A DNA stretch of 64,000 nucleotides, from positions 20,738-84,737 of the forward strand of contig JAFDVI010000052.1 in the NCBI GenBank assembly GCA_018269055.1. Direction: 5' to 3'. The position numbers and the translations under genes are program-made. The notes beneath the pieces are model-generated. The model saw only the letters and a list, made by a program, of their open reading frames with translations. It ran no database searches and had not been told where the DNA came from. Position 1 is the stretch's first letter. Each line of letters opens with the position of its first letter. Below, in pieces: positions 24,329 to 34,500 of the stretch. This DNA is from Acidobacteriota bacterium. Lineage in GTDB: Bacteria; Acidobacteriota; Blastocatellia; RBC074.

Positions 24329-24563
24329 AGAAATTATCTTTTCGGAGGGGAAGATTTGTGGATGATTTTATCGAGGTATTCAGCAAGGTTATTTTATGGG
24401 AAGGCAGTTGGCGTGAACAAGCGAAGGCTTCTCAATCCGGCAAAAGACCCACCAATTTAATGTTTTGTCAGATTTCTGGCTGCAAAGCCTCGCTACGTTT
24501 GGGTCCTTTTGTTGCGATTGATGAGATGGGTTTTGGAGTGTTTGTGGCGCTTGTGGCCACGGC

Positions 24564-24866
24564 TTATTCGAACTGATTGATTACAACATCCTTGTCAGGA
24601 AAACTGGCAACGATCTTGAGCTTGCCACCGAGTGCCGTAACCAGTCTTTGCAGCGTGCTGATGTACATATCGCTCTGACGCTCCATTCGGGAAACCGCCG
24701 CTTGGTTCATTTGCAACATTTCTCCTACCTGTTCCTGCGTCAGATTCAAAGACTGACGAAGTTCCTGAAGCGCAATTTCAGCAATCGCCTGCTGAGTCCG
24801 CGCCTCATTCTGAGCATGTCGCTCAGGTGACATTTTCTCTCTGAGCGTATTGAATGATTTAGCCAT
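24564..24866 (-). CDS. XRE-family antitoxin (HigA-like)
   Basis: A 100-residue protein with a helix-turn-helix at about 35-75 (LRQSLNLTQEQVGEMLQMNQAAVSRMERQ) and the C-terminal LVTALGGKLKIVASF block typical of HigA antitoxins paired with RelE/Gp49-like HigB toxins. Such antitoxins bind and inhibit the toxin and repress their own promoter. The ATG overlaps the toxin stop by one base (TAATG). The antitoxin frame is intact, whereas the toxin gene upstream is frameshifted. Confidence 0.88.
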   Translation of the reverse strand: MAKSFNTLREKMSPERHAQNEARTQQAIAEIALQELRQSLNLTQEQVGEMLQMNQAAVSRMERQSDMYISTLQRLVTALGGKLKIVASFPDKDVVINQFE

Positions 24867-25226
24867 TACACTAAGCCCTCCTTCTTGAGCGTTTCCAGAT
24901 GTTCGTCATATAGCTTGTCAGCCAACGGAACGAATTTCTCATACCAGCGATCATCCCCGACTTTGTTTCCGCCAAGCAGCAAAATGGCCGTTCGTCTGGG
25001 GTCAAAGGCATACAAAGCTCGATATGGATCACCTTTGTGCTGGATTCTCAATTCCCGCATCTGGCTGTGACGCGATCCATTGATTCCAGAAGAATATGGA
25101 AAAGGAAGTTGCGGGCCAAATTCCTCAAGCAGCCTTACCCCCTACATCCACCGAATCCTGCTCATCTTCAGTCAAGCTTTCCCACCAAACACCAAATTCA
25201 TCGGTAAACTCCACTTCCCAGTTCAT
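24866..25226 (-). pseudogene. Frameshifted RelE/HigB-like toxin gene
   Basis: From the ATG at 25226 the frame reads MNWEVEFTDEFGVWWESLTEDEQDSV, the normal start of Gp49-type HigB toxins, then hits a stop. In the next frame the family sequence resumes as VRLLEEFGPQLPFPYSSGIN, continuing to MRELRIQHKGDPYRALYAFDP and the end at 24866. The break lies at a run of five Cs (25139-25143; G on the coding strand), and removal of one base restores the full toxin. Either a real inactivating indel or a homopolymer sequencing error. The C-terminal 64 residues alone would lack the first strand and helices, so are unlikely to be active. Confidence 0.82.
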
Positions 25227-25396
25227 AACCGTTCCATTCCTTAGATGCTATATGACTTTTATGTCATATTACAGAAAGCATCGGCCAACCGCAATTCAAC
25301 GCCAAATTTTTGCCCAGTGGCATCCTGCTCAAGGTTTCAAAAGCTTCTCTTCTGCTCTGCGCCTGATCCGCGTTGTGTGTGTATAATGCTTTCGCT

Positions 25397-25708
25397 ATGC
25401 AATACCAAGTCTTTGTTCAAACCGTAGCCAACAACGGTTTCATCGCCGCGGTCATCGGCATGCCGGATTGTCTGGCTGAGGGTCACACCAAAGAAGAAGC
25501 CATCGCCAATGCCAAAACCGCTCTGCAATCCAGGCTGGCGCAAGGCGAGGTCGTGACAATTGAAGTAGAGGAACCTATCAGAAATGCCTCCGGCAATCCC
25601 TGGTTGGATAGTTTTGGCGCCTTCAAAGACGACCCAACCTATGATGATTTCCTTGAAAAGATTGCCGAACACCGACGGCAATTGGATGAAGAAGAGGCCG
25701 CAAGGTAA
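25397..25708 (+). CDS. HicB-like antitoxin
   Basis: A 103-residue protein. QYQVFVQTVANNGFIAAVIGMPDCLAEGHTKEEAI is the typical HicB-like partial RNase H fold, followed by a C-terminal acidic tail (DDFLEKIAEHRRQLDEEEAAR). Proteins of this kind are commonly encoded directly before a VapC/PIN-domain toxin, and here a PIN start codon overlaps the antitoxin stop (TAATG). An upstream in-frame ATG eight codons earlier is less likely. The cognate toxin is truncated, so the antitoxin seems to be an orphan. Confidence 0.75.
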   Translation: MQYQVFVQTVANNGFIAAVIGMPDCLAEGHTKEEAIANAKTALQSRLAQGEVVTIEVEEPIRNASGNPWLDSFGAFKDDPTYDDFLEKIAEHRRQLDEEEAAR

Positions 25709-25763
25709 TGCTCTACATTCTGGACATTGACCACCTCACACCACATCAAAGTTGGCAAGGAAT
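25708..25763 (+). pseudogene. Truncated VapC-like PIN toxin remnant
   Basis: After the TAATG overlap with the antitoxin the frame reads MLYILDIDHLTPHQSW, the usual N-terminus of VapC-type PIN toxins (normally LYxLDTDHLSLxQ, with the first catalytic Asp). Similarity then stops; the following codons do not match the family and run into the convergent gene. The rest of the toxin (about 110 residues, including three further acidic ligands) is missing. Extent of the remnant is approximate. Confidence 0.6.
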
Positions 25764-25783
25764 GCTATTAAACCGAAAGTCTT

Positions 25784-27085
25784 CTACCCTGCAGCCGTCA
25801 ATGTATCTTTCAGGTTCAATTCTCTCGCTGCATCAGACAACAGTACACGCAGAAAGCTGCTCGGCTGATTGTGGCGGAAGAATTCGGCGGAAACAGCCGG
25901 TAAGAAGCATTCGTCTTCCAGGAAGTGCCAGATTTCGTCGTTGCCGTTTTCGCCTCGGCGGACGGTTTCGGAAATCCATAAGCCTAACATTGTCCCAAGC
26001 GCGGCGCGGACGCTGATTTCAGCTTCGCCGGCTTTGAAATTTCGTTCGGTTTGGGCGATCAGATTGACGGCGTCCGGTTCCAGGCGCATGACCCAGATGC
26101 GCAGCCAGGCGTAATCGAAATCGGTGATTTTCAAATCGCTGAGTGACCACGGAATGCCGCCAAGGCCAAGTTTGTCGGCGCGTTCCAGGATGGTGCAGGT
26201 CGCGCGAATGATGGTTTTGATTCCGCCGTATGGCATGAAAGCGCCGAAGGTGTCTTCGGGTTCGCTGGGAATTTGCACCAGCGGACCGGTGGAAGCGGAT
26301 TTGACGGCGGGTTCGGCTTCGGTGGGTTCATGGCGAAGCGGTTTCAGTGTGGCGATGATGGTTTTGACCCAGCTCGGTAAAACCCAAACGCTGGTTTCGA
26401 GCGTTTCGCGCAAGTCGGCTTCATTGACGTACCCTTGCAGAAAATCGTAACAGCTTTGCCACAGATGCAGAAAGCTGTCGCTGCCGTTGACCGGATCCAG
26501 CAGCGCTTGAATGTGCGTCGGCACGTCGCGGGTTTTCAACCATTCGGGAAAATTCGTGGTCAGATCGGGTTCCGTCAATCCGACCTGCAAGGCGATGCTT
26601 TCGCGTTGCGCTGCAAACGTATCCCAGCCTTCATTGGCGCGCAGCCGCAAACGATGCGTCGCTTCTTTCATCGAACCAATCAACGGCGGGGCCAGGCTCC
26701 CATCCTTGAACAACAAGGCGCGGGTTTGATCGTTGAACAGAGCCGACAACACGACAATCCAATCGGTATCGCCGGCCAGCCCCCGGCGCTTTTGTTCGGC
26801 GGCCAGCAACATCACCAGCACACCGATGCCTGCGCGACGGGTTTGCGGATTTCCCCAAAAGGCTGCGGTTTGTCCGGGTAACAACCACCGGCTGGTGGTT
26901 TCTTCGTCCAGCGCCCCGGCCCATTTCTGCAACCATTCAAAGTCGCCGTCGTCGGTTCTGAGTTCGGCCAGCGACCAACCGTCGGCGGTCAGGTGATTGG
27001 CATTGGCGCGGGCGATGATTTCTCGTTGAGCGGCGCGGATGGTATCGCCGCCGCCGGTAACAGGGATGTCTTGAAAAATAGCCAT
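25784..27085 (-). CDS. Uncharacterised protein with internal duplication, possibly 3'-truncated
   Basis: A 433-residue protein without recognised domain, signal peptide or membrane segment. It contains two related segments: residues about 11-90 (GGGDTIRAAQREI ... WSLAELRTDDGDFEWLQKW) and about 285-370 (GGIKTIIRATCTI ... WSLSDLKITDFDYAWLRIW), both helical and Trp-rich. The C-terminus stops at ARELNLKDTLTAAG, within about 20 bases of the truncation point of the PIN toxin on the other strand, so its normal 3' part may have been lost in the same deletion. I recall longer proteins with a similar helical, Trp-rich layout but cannot name a family. Confidence 0.6.
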   Translation of the reverse strand: MAIFQDIPVTGGGDTIRAAQREIIARANANHLTADGWSLAELRTDDGDFEWLQKWAGALDEETTSRWLLPGQTAAFWGNPQTRRAGIGVLVMLLAAEQKRRGLAGDTDWIVVLSALFNDQTRALLFKDGSLAPPLIGSMKEATHRLRLRANEGWDTFAAQRESIALQVGLTEPDLTTNFPEWLKTRDVPTHIQALLDPVNGSDSFLHLWQSCYDFLQGYVNEADLRETLETSVWVLPSWVKTIIATLKPLRHEPTEAEPAVKSASTGPLVQIPSEPEDTFGAFMPYGGIKTIIRATCTILERADKLGLGGIPWSLSDLKITDFDYAWLRIWVMRLEPDAVNLIAQTERNFKAGEAEISVRAALGTMLGLWISETVRRGENGNDEIWHFLEDECFLPAVSAEFFRHNQPSSFLRVLLSDAARELNLKDTLTAAG

Positions 27086-27386
27086 GATATTTGGTGGTCT
27101 CCCACTTGAAGTATGTTCAGCAGTTGGCTCGAACCGGGATAATTCTATATGGGTTGGAGATTCGAGCGGGGTACGAGATCAAGGCAGGTTGCTGATTCAA
27201 CCTTGGGGCCTTGAGAGGCATTCGGAGTTTAATCTGAGTCGGCTGAGACGGGCAATGAAAATTTCATTCACGGGTTGAAAGAAATGAACTGGCATTCGCC
27301 AAACCTGTCGCAACTTGCTTGGGGCTGATCTTCATCCTGCACTAAGATCAAGCGGCATTTTGGGGTATTGGTCAAAATTTTGAGTC
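27086..27386. other. Intergenic region between divergent genes
   Basis: No gene is seen. It holds a short inverted repeat (GCTCGAA near 27128 and TTCGAGC near 27163) and AT-rich stretches before the sensor kinase start, but no promoter I can assign with confidence. Confidence 0.3.
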
Positions 27387-30300
27387 ATGGAGTCGCTGGG
27401 AATCATACGTGAACACCTTATGCTCGACCTTCTCCTTTATCTGCGTTCCCGATTCGTTGTGCGCCTGGCCAGATGCTTCAGTCTGGGATTGATCTTGGTG
27501 ATCAGCGCAGAAGCCGAACAGTTACCGGTCAAGACCTACACGACCGCCGACGGGTTGCTGCGCGATTTAGCCAATCAAATCCGGCAAGACTCCCGCGGAT
27601 TTCTGTGGTTCTGCACAAATGACGGGCTGTCACGGTTTGATGGGTACGGCTTCACCAACTACACGACAGATGACGGTTTACCGAATCGGGTCGTTAATGA
27701 CCTGCTCGAAACGCGCAGCGGCGTTCTTTGGGTGGCGACCGAAAACGGGCTTGCCCGCTTCAATCCCAGGGGACGCCGTACGGCAACACGCAATTCTCCT
27801 GAACCGATGTTTACTGCTTATTGGCCGGAAGAAAACGTCGCCCACAGAATGCGAGTTCTGTTTGAAGACGCCCAGGGCAAACTTTGGTGCGGGACGACCC
27901 AAGGATTGTATTGGTTTGAAGAGCGCGACGGCGGCGTCAGGTTTCATCGCCTCGAACTGCCGAAAGATCATCCGGATATGCAGTTGGTGGTTTCGGCAAT
28001 TATCCAGGACAGGCGGCAAAATCTTTGGGTTGGAATGGAAGCTCTCCAAGGTATCAACCGCATTTTGCCGGACGGGCGGATCGAACACTATTCGGTCACA
28101 GGCGAAGATAACCAGGGCGCTGACGTGGTCACGCTGCTTGAAACTAGAGAGGGCGCGATATGGGCGGGGCTGGCCGTCAAGGGCGGCTTGTGTTCACTGG
28201 TCGCCGATCCTGCTCCCGGACACCCGATCTTTTCGCGTTGCTACACGAAAAAGGACGGCCTGCCGAATGTCTGGATTTACGCACTCCATCAAACCTCGGA
28301 CGGCAAGGTCTGGGTCGGCACGCCGAACGGCACGGCCAGTTTTGATCCCACAGCTTCAACTCTGCAATTCCGCGTCTACGGCGAGGCACAAGGGTTGTGC
28401 GACGAGGCGACCATGAGCTTGCACGAAGACCGTGAGGGCAATTTGTGGCTGGCGACCGCGCGGGGTGTCAAACAAATCAAATGCAGCAACTTCGTGCGAT
28501 ATACCGAGCGCGACGGATTAGCTTCTCCACAAATCAATGGGATTTTCAGTTCACATGCCGGTGAGCTGTTTGTGATGACAAAACAAAACGTCGTGAGCGC
28601 GGACAAAAAAGCGTTACGCGCCCTGCATGTCATCAATTATCTCGACGGAAATCGCTTTGTGGCGGTCATCCCGAAGCTACCAAGCAATGTAAGCCCCGGC
28701 TGGGGTAGTAACCAGATCGTCGTCGAAGACCAAACGGGCGAATGGTGGCTGCCTTCGGATAAAAAAGCCGTGTTTCGCTTTCCGCCGGTCGGCAGGCTTG
28801 AGCAACTGGCGTCCGCCAGGCCGCAAACCATCGCCATACCCGATAACGAAGTCTTTCGCCTTTACGAAGATTCGCGCGGCGACATTTGGATCGGCACGAT
28901 GTACGCGGGCCGGGTGTTGAAGTGGGAACGTCGCACCCAATTGCTGCGCGATTACACGGCTGAACTACAAGCGCCAAGCAACGATCCTACCCCTCAGCTT
29001 CACATGAAGTGCTTCGCGGAAGACCGTCGGGGAACGTTGTGGGCTGGATTTTATAATCACGGTTACTTGATGCGTTGCCGGGAAGGCCGTTTCACACTGT
29101 TGCCCACGTACGGAGAAAAATCGGACGACGCCATCAATAGCCTTTACTTCGACCACGCCGGCAGGCTGTGGTTCGCGAGCAAACAGAATGGCGTGGGGCG
29201 GATTGACGAACCGCAAGCCGAATCTTTGAAAATCGTTTGGTACAACCGACGCAAGGGGCTGGCCACCGACAGCGTGGCGGGTTTGACCGAAGACAATTTC
29301 GGACGCATTTACATCAGCCATCCGCGCGGTGTTGACCGTCTCGACCCAAACACCGGCTACATCAAACATTACACTGCCGCCGATGGATTGCCACCAGGAG
29401 CGATTGAGTTTGCACAGCGCGACGAACATGGAGCGTTGTGGTTTGGTGGGCAAGGGCTGGCGCGTTTGGTTCCTGAATCGGACAGGATGCGTCAGGCTCC
29501 TACTATTTTTTTGACGGGTTTGCGTGTGGCGGGGGAAAACCAGGCCGTTTCCGCACTTGGCGAGCAAAGCTTGCCTGAAATGACGCTTGAATCTTCTCAG
29601 ACACAAGTGAGCGTGGATTTTCTGGGTTTGGGAGCAAGTCTCGGCGAAGAATTAACGTATCAATACAAACTGGAAGGCGCGCAGAACGATTGGAGCGAGC
29701 CATCCGCCCAACGCAGCATTGATTTCGCCCATCTGTCGCCCGGCACATATCGGCTTTTGATCAAAGCCATTACTGCCGAAGGAGCCGAAAGCGCGCAACC
29801 CGCCGCATTCGGTTTCACGATCCTGCGCCCCATCTGGCAACGCCCGTGGTTTTTGCTGCTCGCTGTCGCAGCTCTGACGCTGACATTGCTGGCTCTCCAT
29901 CGTTACCGTGTCGCTCGGCTGGTTGAACTTGAACGCGTACGAACGCGCATCGCTTCGGACTTGCACGACGACATCGCTTCGAATCTCTCGTTAATTGCTG
30001 GCTTGAGCGAAATGCTGCGCCAACAGGTTGACGGCGCGATCCCGCAGGCTGCCGAACGGCTTTCGCTGATCGCGTCGGTTTCGCGCAAGTCCGTAGATGC
30101 AATGAGCGACATCGTCTGGGCAATCAACCCAAAGAAGGATCATCTGCGTGACCTGGTACAACGCATGCGTCGCTTCGCCAGCGACACACTGACGGCGCAC
30201 AACATCGAACTAAAATTCATTGCGCCCGCATCCGACGAAAGCATAAAGCTCAATTCCGAGTTGCGCCGCGAAATCTTCCTGATCTTCAAAGAAGCTGTTA

Positions 30301-30548
30301 ACAACATCGCCCGCCATTCGCATTGCACACTGGCTGAAGTCGCGCTGCAAGCCGAGGGCCGCGAACTCGCGCTGCGAATCGGCGACAACGGCATAGGTTT
30401 CGATCCAAACTCCGCGGACGGCGGGCAGGGATTGCTGAGTATGCGCAAGCGGGCGGCAGCGCTGGGCAGCGAGCTTGTCATTGCTTCGAGCTGTGAAGCG
30501 GGAGCGATCCTGACGCTACGCGTGCCGTTAGCGCGCGAAAGACGCTAA
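27387..30548 (+). CDS. Two-component sensor histidine kinase with ligand-binding beta-propeller
   Basis: A 1053-residue kinase of the hybrid-propeller type without REC domain. Signal or anchor helix at about 27-45; two seven-bladed propellers of Reg_prop repeats (e.g. IRQDSRGFLWFCTNDGLSRF, then VWVATENGLARF, LWCGTTQGLYWF) over about 45-700; a Y_Y_Y domain at about 755-810; a membrane helix at about 818-838; HisKA_3 with phospho-acceptor His860 in DLHDD; and HATPase_c with N-box FKEAVNNIARHS and GDNGIGFD. Periplasmic ligand sensing with NarL-type signalling is expected, and the adjacent regulator gene fits. An inner ATG at 27420 is an alternative start. Confidence 0.93.
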   Translation: MESLGIIREHLMLDLLLYLRSRFVVRLARCFSLGLILVISAEAEQLPVKTYTTADGLLRDLANQIRQDSRGFLWFCTNDGLSRFDGYGFTNYTTDDGLPNRVVNDLLETRSGVLWVATENGLARFNPRGRRTATRNSPEPMFTAYWPEENVAHRMRVLFEDAQGKLWCGTTQGLYWFEERDGGVRFHRLELPKDHPDMQLVVSAIIQDRRQNLWVGMEALQGINRILPDGRIEHYSVTGEDNQGADVVTLLETREGAIWAGLAVKGGLCSLVADPAPGHPIFSRCYTKKDGLPNVWIYALHQTSDGKVWVGTPNGTASFDPTASTLQFRVYGEAQGLCDEATMSLHEDREGNLWLATARGVKQIKCSNFVRYTERDGLASPQINGIFSSHAGELFVMTKQNVVSADKKALRALHVINYLDGNRFVAVIPKLPSNVSPGWGSNQIVVEDQTGEWWLPSDKKAVFRFPPVGRLEQLASARPQTIAIPDNEVFRLYEDSRGDIWIGTMYAGRVLKWERRTQLLRDYTAELQAPSNDPTPQLHMKCFAEDRRGTLWAGFYNHGYLMRCREGRFTLLPTYGEKSDDAINSLYFDHAGRLWFASKQNGVGRIDEPQAESLKIVWYNRRKGLATDSVAGLTEDNFGRIYISHPRGVDRLDPNTGYIKHYTAADGLPPGAIEFAQRDEHGALWFGGQGLARLVPESDRMRQAPTIFLTGLRVAGENQAVSALGEQSLPEMTLESSQTQVSVDFLGLGASLGEELTYQYKLEGAQNDWSEPSAQRSIDFAHLSPGTYRLLIKAITAEGAESAQPAAFGFTILRPIWQRPWFLLLAVAALTLTLLALHRYRVARLVELERVRTRIASDLHDDIASNLSLIAGLSEMLRQQVDGAIPQAAERLSLIASVSRKSVDAMSDIVWAINPKKDHLRDLVQRMRRFASDTLTAHNIELKFIAPASDESIKLNSELRREIFLIFKEAVNNIARHSHCTLAEVALQAEGRELALRIGDNGIGFDPNSADGGQGLLSMRKRAAALGSELVIASSCEAGAILTLRVPLARERR

Positions 30549-30629
30549 CTATGAATCTTCACAGTGGCGTTCCGCCATTTTTCGGCTAAGCTGGCGACGG
30601 CTTTTCTTCACAGTCCTTTGAGCAAAGCA

Positions 30630-31316
30630 ATGTCGAACGAAACATTCCCAACAGCGGTAACGCCACAGCCCACTGCCGACACGATCATCAAGGTGGCAGT
30701 GGTCGAAGATCACCGCGAGTACCGCGAGTACCTGACTGCGCTGCTCGCCGGCACCGAAGGCTTCCACTGCACAGGTAGTTTTCGTTCGATGGAAGAGGCG
30801 CTGCAAAAGATCGGCTTCGATCTGCCAGCGGTGGCATTAGTAGACATCGGCCTGCCGGGGATGAACGGCGTCGAAGGCATACGCCTGCTGAAAGCGAAAT
30901 ACCCCGAATTATTGCTGCTCACGCTTACAATCCACGATGACGACGAACGAGTCTTCGACGCGCTATGCGCGGGCGCTTCCGGCTACCTGCTCAAAAAGAC
31001 GCCGCCAGCGCGTCTGCTGGAAAGCTTAAAGGAAGCCATTGCCGGAGGCGCGCCAATGTCGCCCGAAGTCGCACGACGCGTGATTGCGTTGTTCCGTGAC
31101 ATTCGCCCACCCGAACGCGCCGATTACCAACTGACACCGCACGAGTTGCGTCTGCTCAAGCTCTTTGTAGACGGTCACAATTACAAGACCGCCGCCGCCG
31201 AACTCAAAGTCACGCCGAGCACGATCAATTTCCATTTACAGAACATCTATCAAAAGCTCCAAGTCCATTCGAAGACCGAAGCCGTCGCCAAAGCCCTTCG
31301 CCATCGGCTGATTTAA
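30630..31316 (+). CDS. NarL/FixJ-family response regulator
   Basis: About 228 residues: REC domain with VAVVEDHREYREYL, phospho-acceptor in ALVDIGLPGMNG and lysine in LLKKTPPA. It is followed by a LuxR-type helix-turn-helix (LTPHELRLLKLFVDGHNYKTAAAELKVTPSTINFHLQNIY). The partner is almost certainly the upstream kinase, separated by 81 bases. The start is uncertain: ATG at 30630 lies closest to the domain, but an earlier in-frame ATG at 30564 cannot be excluded. Confidence 0.92.
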   Translation: MSNETFPTAVTPQPTADTIIKVAVVEDHREYREYLTALLAGTEGFHCTGSFRSMEEALQKIGFDLPAVALVDIGLPGMNGVEGIRLLKAKYPELLLLTLTIHDDDERVFDALCAGASGYLLKKTPPARLLESLKEAIAGGAPMSPEVARRVIALFRDIRPPERADYQLTPHELRLLKLFVDGHNYKTAAAELKVTPSTINFHLQNIYQKLQVHSKTEAVAKALRHRLI

Positions 31317-31510
31317 CCCATCTCTCGCCGCTTTAGCCATCCAAAAATACTGTGAGAAGTCACAGTGACGGCAAAGACCGGGGCGCTGTATTTCTGCCGT
31401 CGCATTGAAATCCCTGCGTGCAACCCAGGTCTTAGCCGTCTTCAGCAACTTGGTGCCGGACCTGCTACGCCACGCCGGTCGGGAAAATCTCGTCAACAGG
31501 AGGAAACGCG

Positions 31511-34500
31511 ATGTCTAACGCTGGCCTTTTCACCAGGGTGAAATTCGGTCTTTTCGTACTATCAATCAGCGCGCTGGCGCTGTTCGGCAGACGCACGTCG
31601 GAACTGACGGCAACGGCCAGTGAGCAGCCCTTACCCAACGTACAAGGCGCGTCGGCGACCGAGTACCTGAGACAACAGGGACTCTACCCTTCCCTGTCAT
31701 CGGCGCTGTCGGCGGCGCGCTATCAAGCGCAGCCTTTGCCGACGGCCAACACGTTTCAGTTTCTCAACCCGGCGCAGCGATTCCGCGCACAATTCCGCAA
31801 CGGCGATGTGCGCGTGCGAGCGACAGGCGATGCGCCCGACAGCGAGTTGATCATCAAACTGACCGGCTACGGGTACGGCGGGAAGTTGATCAGCTTTGTT
31901 CCTGGCGGCATTGAGGCTCATCAGAACCGCATCGAGTACGAGCATCATCCTCAATTGACCCAATCGGCAATCGGCAGCCGACAAGAGCCGGAACCCGCAA
32001 TCAAAGAGTGGTTTATCAACAGTGCGGAGGGGTTAGAGCACGGCTTCGTGCTGCCCGCGCCACCAGCGGTCGAACATACGGCAATAACGCCCTTGCGCGT
32101 GGAGTTGGCGCTGGATGGGGATTGGGAACCGCATTTGGACTCCACCCAACAAACGGTTGCGCTGACGACGGCGCGGGGCGCGGGTGCGCTCAGTTATGGT
32201 CAGTTGCGCGTGACCGATGCAAATGGGGCCGCCGTGGCAGCGCATTTCGAGTTAGCGGGTCGCCGCCTATCTATCGCGATGGAAGAGAACGCGGCTGCTT
32301 ACCCACTGACAATTGATCCGCTGCTGATGCAGCAAACCAAGCTCACGGCGAACGACGGTTTGGCGGGTGACAAGTTGGGTAGTTCAGTGGCCATCAGCGG
32401 TGACACGGCGATTATCGGCGCGCCATACGATGATGTTGTGGCCACCGATCAGGGTTCGGTTTATGTCTTCGTGCGCGGCTTGTTCGGTTGGAGCCAGCAA
32501 GCCAGACTCAACGCCAGTGACGGCGCGACAAGTGACAATTTCGGCTCCTCGCTGGCGATCAACGGAAATACGGCGGTGATAGGAAGCCTGGGCAGCATTG
32601 GCGGAAACTCAAAGCAAGGATCGGTTTATGTCTTCGTCCGCAATGGTACGACCTGGTCGCTGCAACAGAAATTGACCGCCAGCGACGGCGCGGCCAATGA
32701 TTTCTTCGGTTGGTCTGTGGCAATCGGTACCAACACAATCGTGGTCGGCGCCGAAGGGGATGACATCGGCGCGAACGGGGATCAAGGTTCGGCTTCTGTG
32801 TTCGTTTTCAATGGAACGGCCTGGACGCAACAGCAGAAGCTGACCGCCAGCGACGGCAAACTCTTAAGTAAATTCGGTTGGTCCGTGGGGATCAGCGGCG
32901 AGACAGTCATTGTCGGAGCCGAGGGAGATACCGTTGGAGCGAGTTCGGCACAAGGCTCGGCCTACGTCTTTGTCCGTAGCGGCACGACCTGGACGCAACA
33001 GCAAAAACTGACTGCCAGCGATGGCGCAGCCAACGACCTATTCGCGATTTCAGTGGCGATCAGCGGCGACACAGTCATCGTTGGTGCAAACGGTGACGAC
33101 ATCGGCGCGAACACGAGCCAAGGATCGGCCTACGTCTTCATACGCGGCGGTTCGGTCTGGGCACAGCAACAGAAGCTGATCGCCGCTGATGGCGCAGCGT
33201 CCGATTTTTTTGGCATCTCCGTAGCAATTAGTGGCGATACCGTCGTAATTGGAGCCGATTTCGACGACACAGGCGGAAACTCGGCGCAAGGCTCAGTTTA
33301 CGTATTTGCACGCACTGGTGTGACCTGGGCACAGCAGAAGAAGTTAATGGCCCCCGACGGCGCGACCAACGATTTTTTCGGTCAAGCGGTAGCAATCAGC
33401 GGCGATACAATCGTGGTTGGGGCTTCCGGCGACGACATCGGCGCGAGTGTGGATCAAGGCTCGGCATCCGTATTTGTCATTTATAGCGGCCTGGCACAGC
33501 AACAAAAGCTGACCGCCAGCGACGGCGGGGGAGGAGACTTTTTCGGTATCTCAGTAGCAATCAGCGGCGACACGGTTGTGGTCGGAGCCGAAGGAGACGA
33601 TGTCGGCGGAAATCAGAGTCAAGGCTCGGCCTATATCTTTGTCCGTAATGGAGGAACTTGGACGCAGCAACAAAAGCTGACGGCCAGCGATGGTGCAGCC
33701 TTTGATAGCTTTGGTAAGTCCGTAGGAATCAGCGGCGATACAGTCGTGCTTGGGGCATCTGGAGATGACATCGGCGCGAATATGGATCAGGGCTCGGCCT
33801 ACGTCTTTGTCCGGAGTGGAGGAGTCTGGACGCAGCAACAGAAGTTGACAGCCGGCGACGGCGTTGAGAGACAGCAATTCGGCACCTCGGTGGCAATCAG
33901 CGGGGACACGGTCGTCATTGGGGCTTATGGAGAGATTTTCGGCAACTCCATCGGACCTGCGGCCTACGCCTTCGTACGCAGCGGTATCACCTGGATGCAG
34001 CAACAGAAGCTGACGGCTAACGACACCGTGGGTCCCAGCAAATTCGGCGCCTCGGTGGCAATCAGTGGCGACACAGTCGTGGTCGGGGCGAATGGAGACA
34101 TTATCGGCGGGAATATCTCTCAGGGTTCGGTCTACGTCTTCGTACGCGGTGGCACAACCTGGACACAGCAACAGAAGCTGACGGCCAGCGATGGCGCGGC
34201 TGGCGACCAATTTGGCGTTTCGGTGGGAATTAGTAGCGACACGATCGTCGCTGGAGCCTATGGAAAGAGCAGCTATCAAGGTGCGGCTTACGTCTTTGTC
34301 CCAAGCGGCGCGACCTGGACCCAGCAACAGAAGCTGACTGCCAACGACGGTGCAGCCAGTGACCTATTCGGTATCGCAGTGGCGATCAGCGAGGATACAG
34401 TCCTGGTCGGAGCGGACGGTGATACGATCTCTGGCATTACCCAAGGCTCGGCCTACGTTTTCACACGCACGGGCACGACTTGGATGCAACAACAGAAGCT

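Noticed and set aside
24358..24576. 72-residue plus-strand frame with a GGAGGGG upstream
   Set aside because: The Shine-Dalgarno-like sequence is attractive, but the protein shows no family features and lies in the short region between two minus-strand genes. Not supported.
31961..31985. CAATCGGCAATCGGCAGCC stretch in the giant surface gene as another copy of the repeat inserted in glgP
   Set aside because: Only two short units match, and in this repeat-rich secreted protein I cannot show that it is an insertion.
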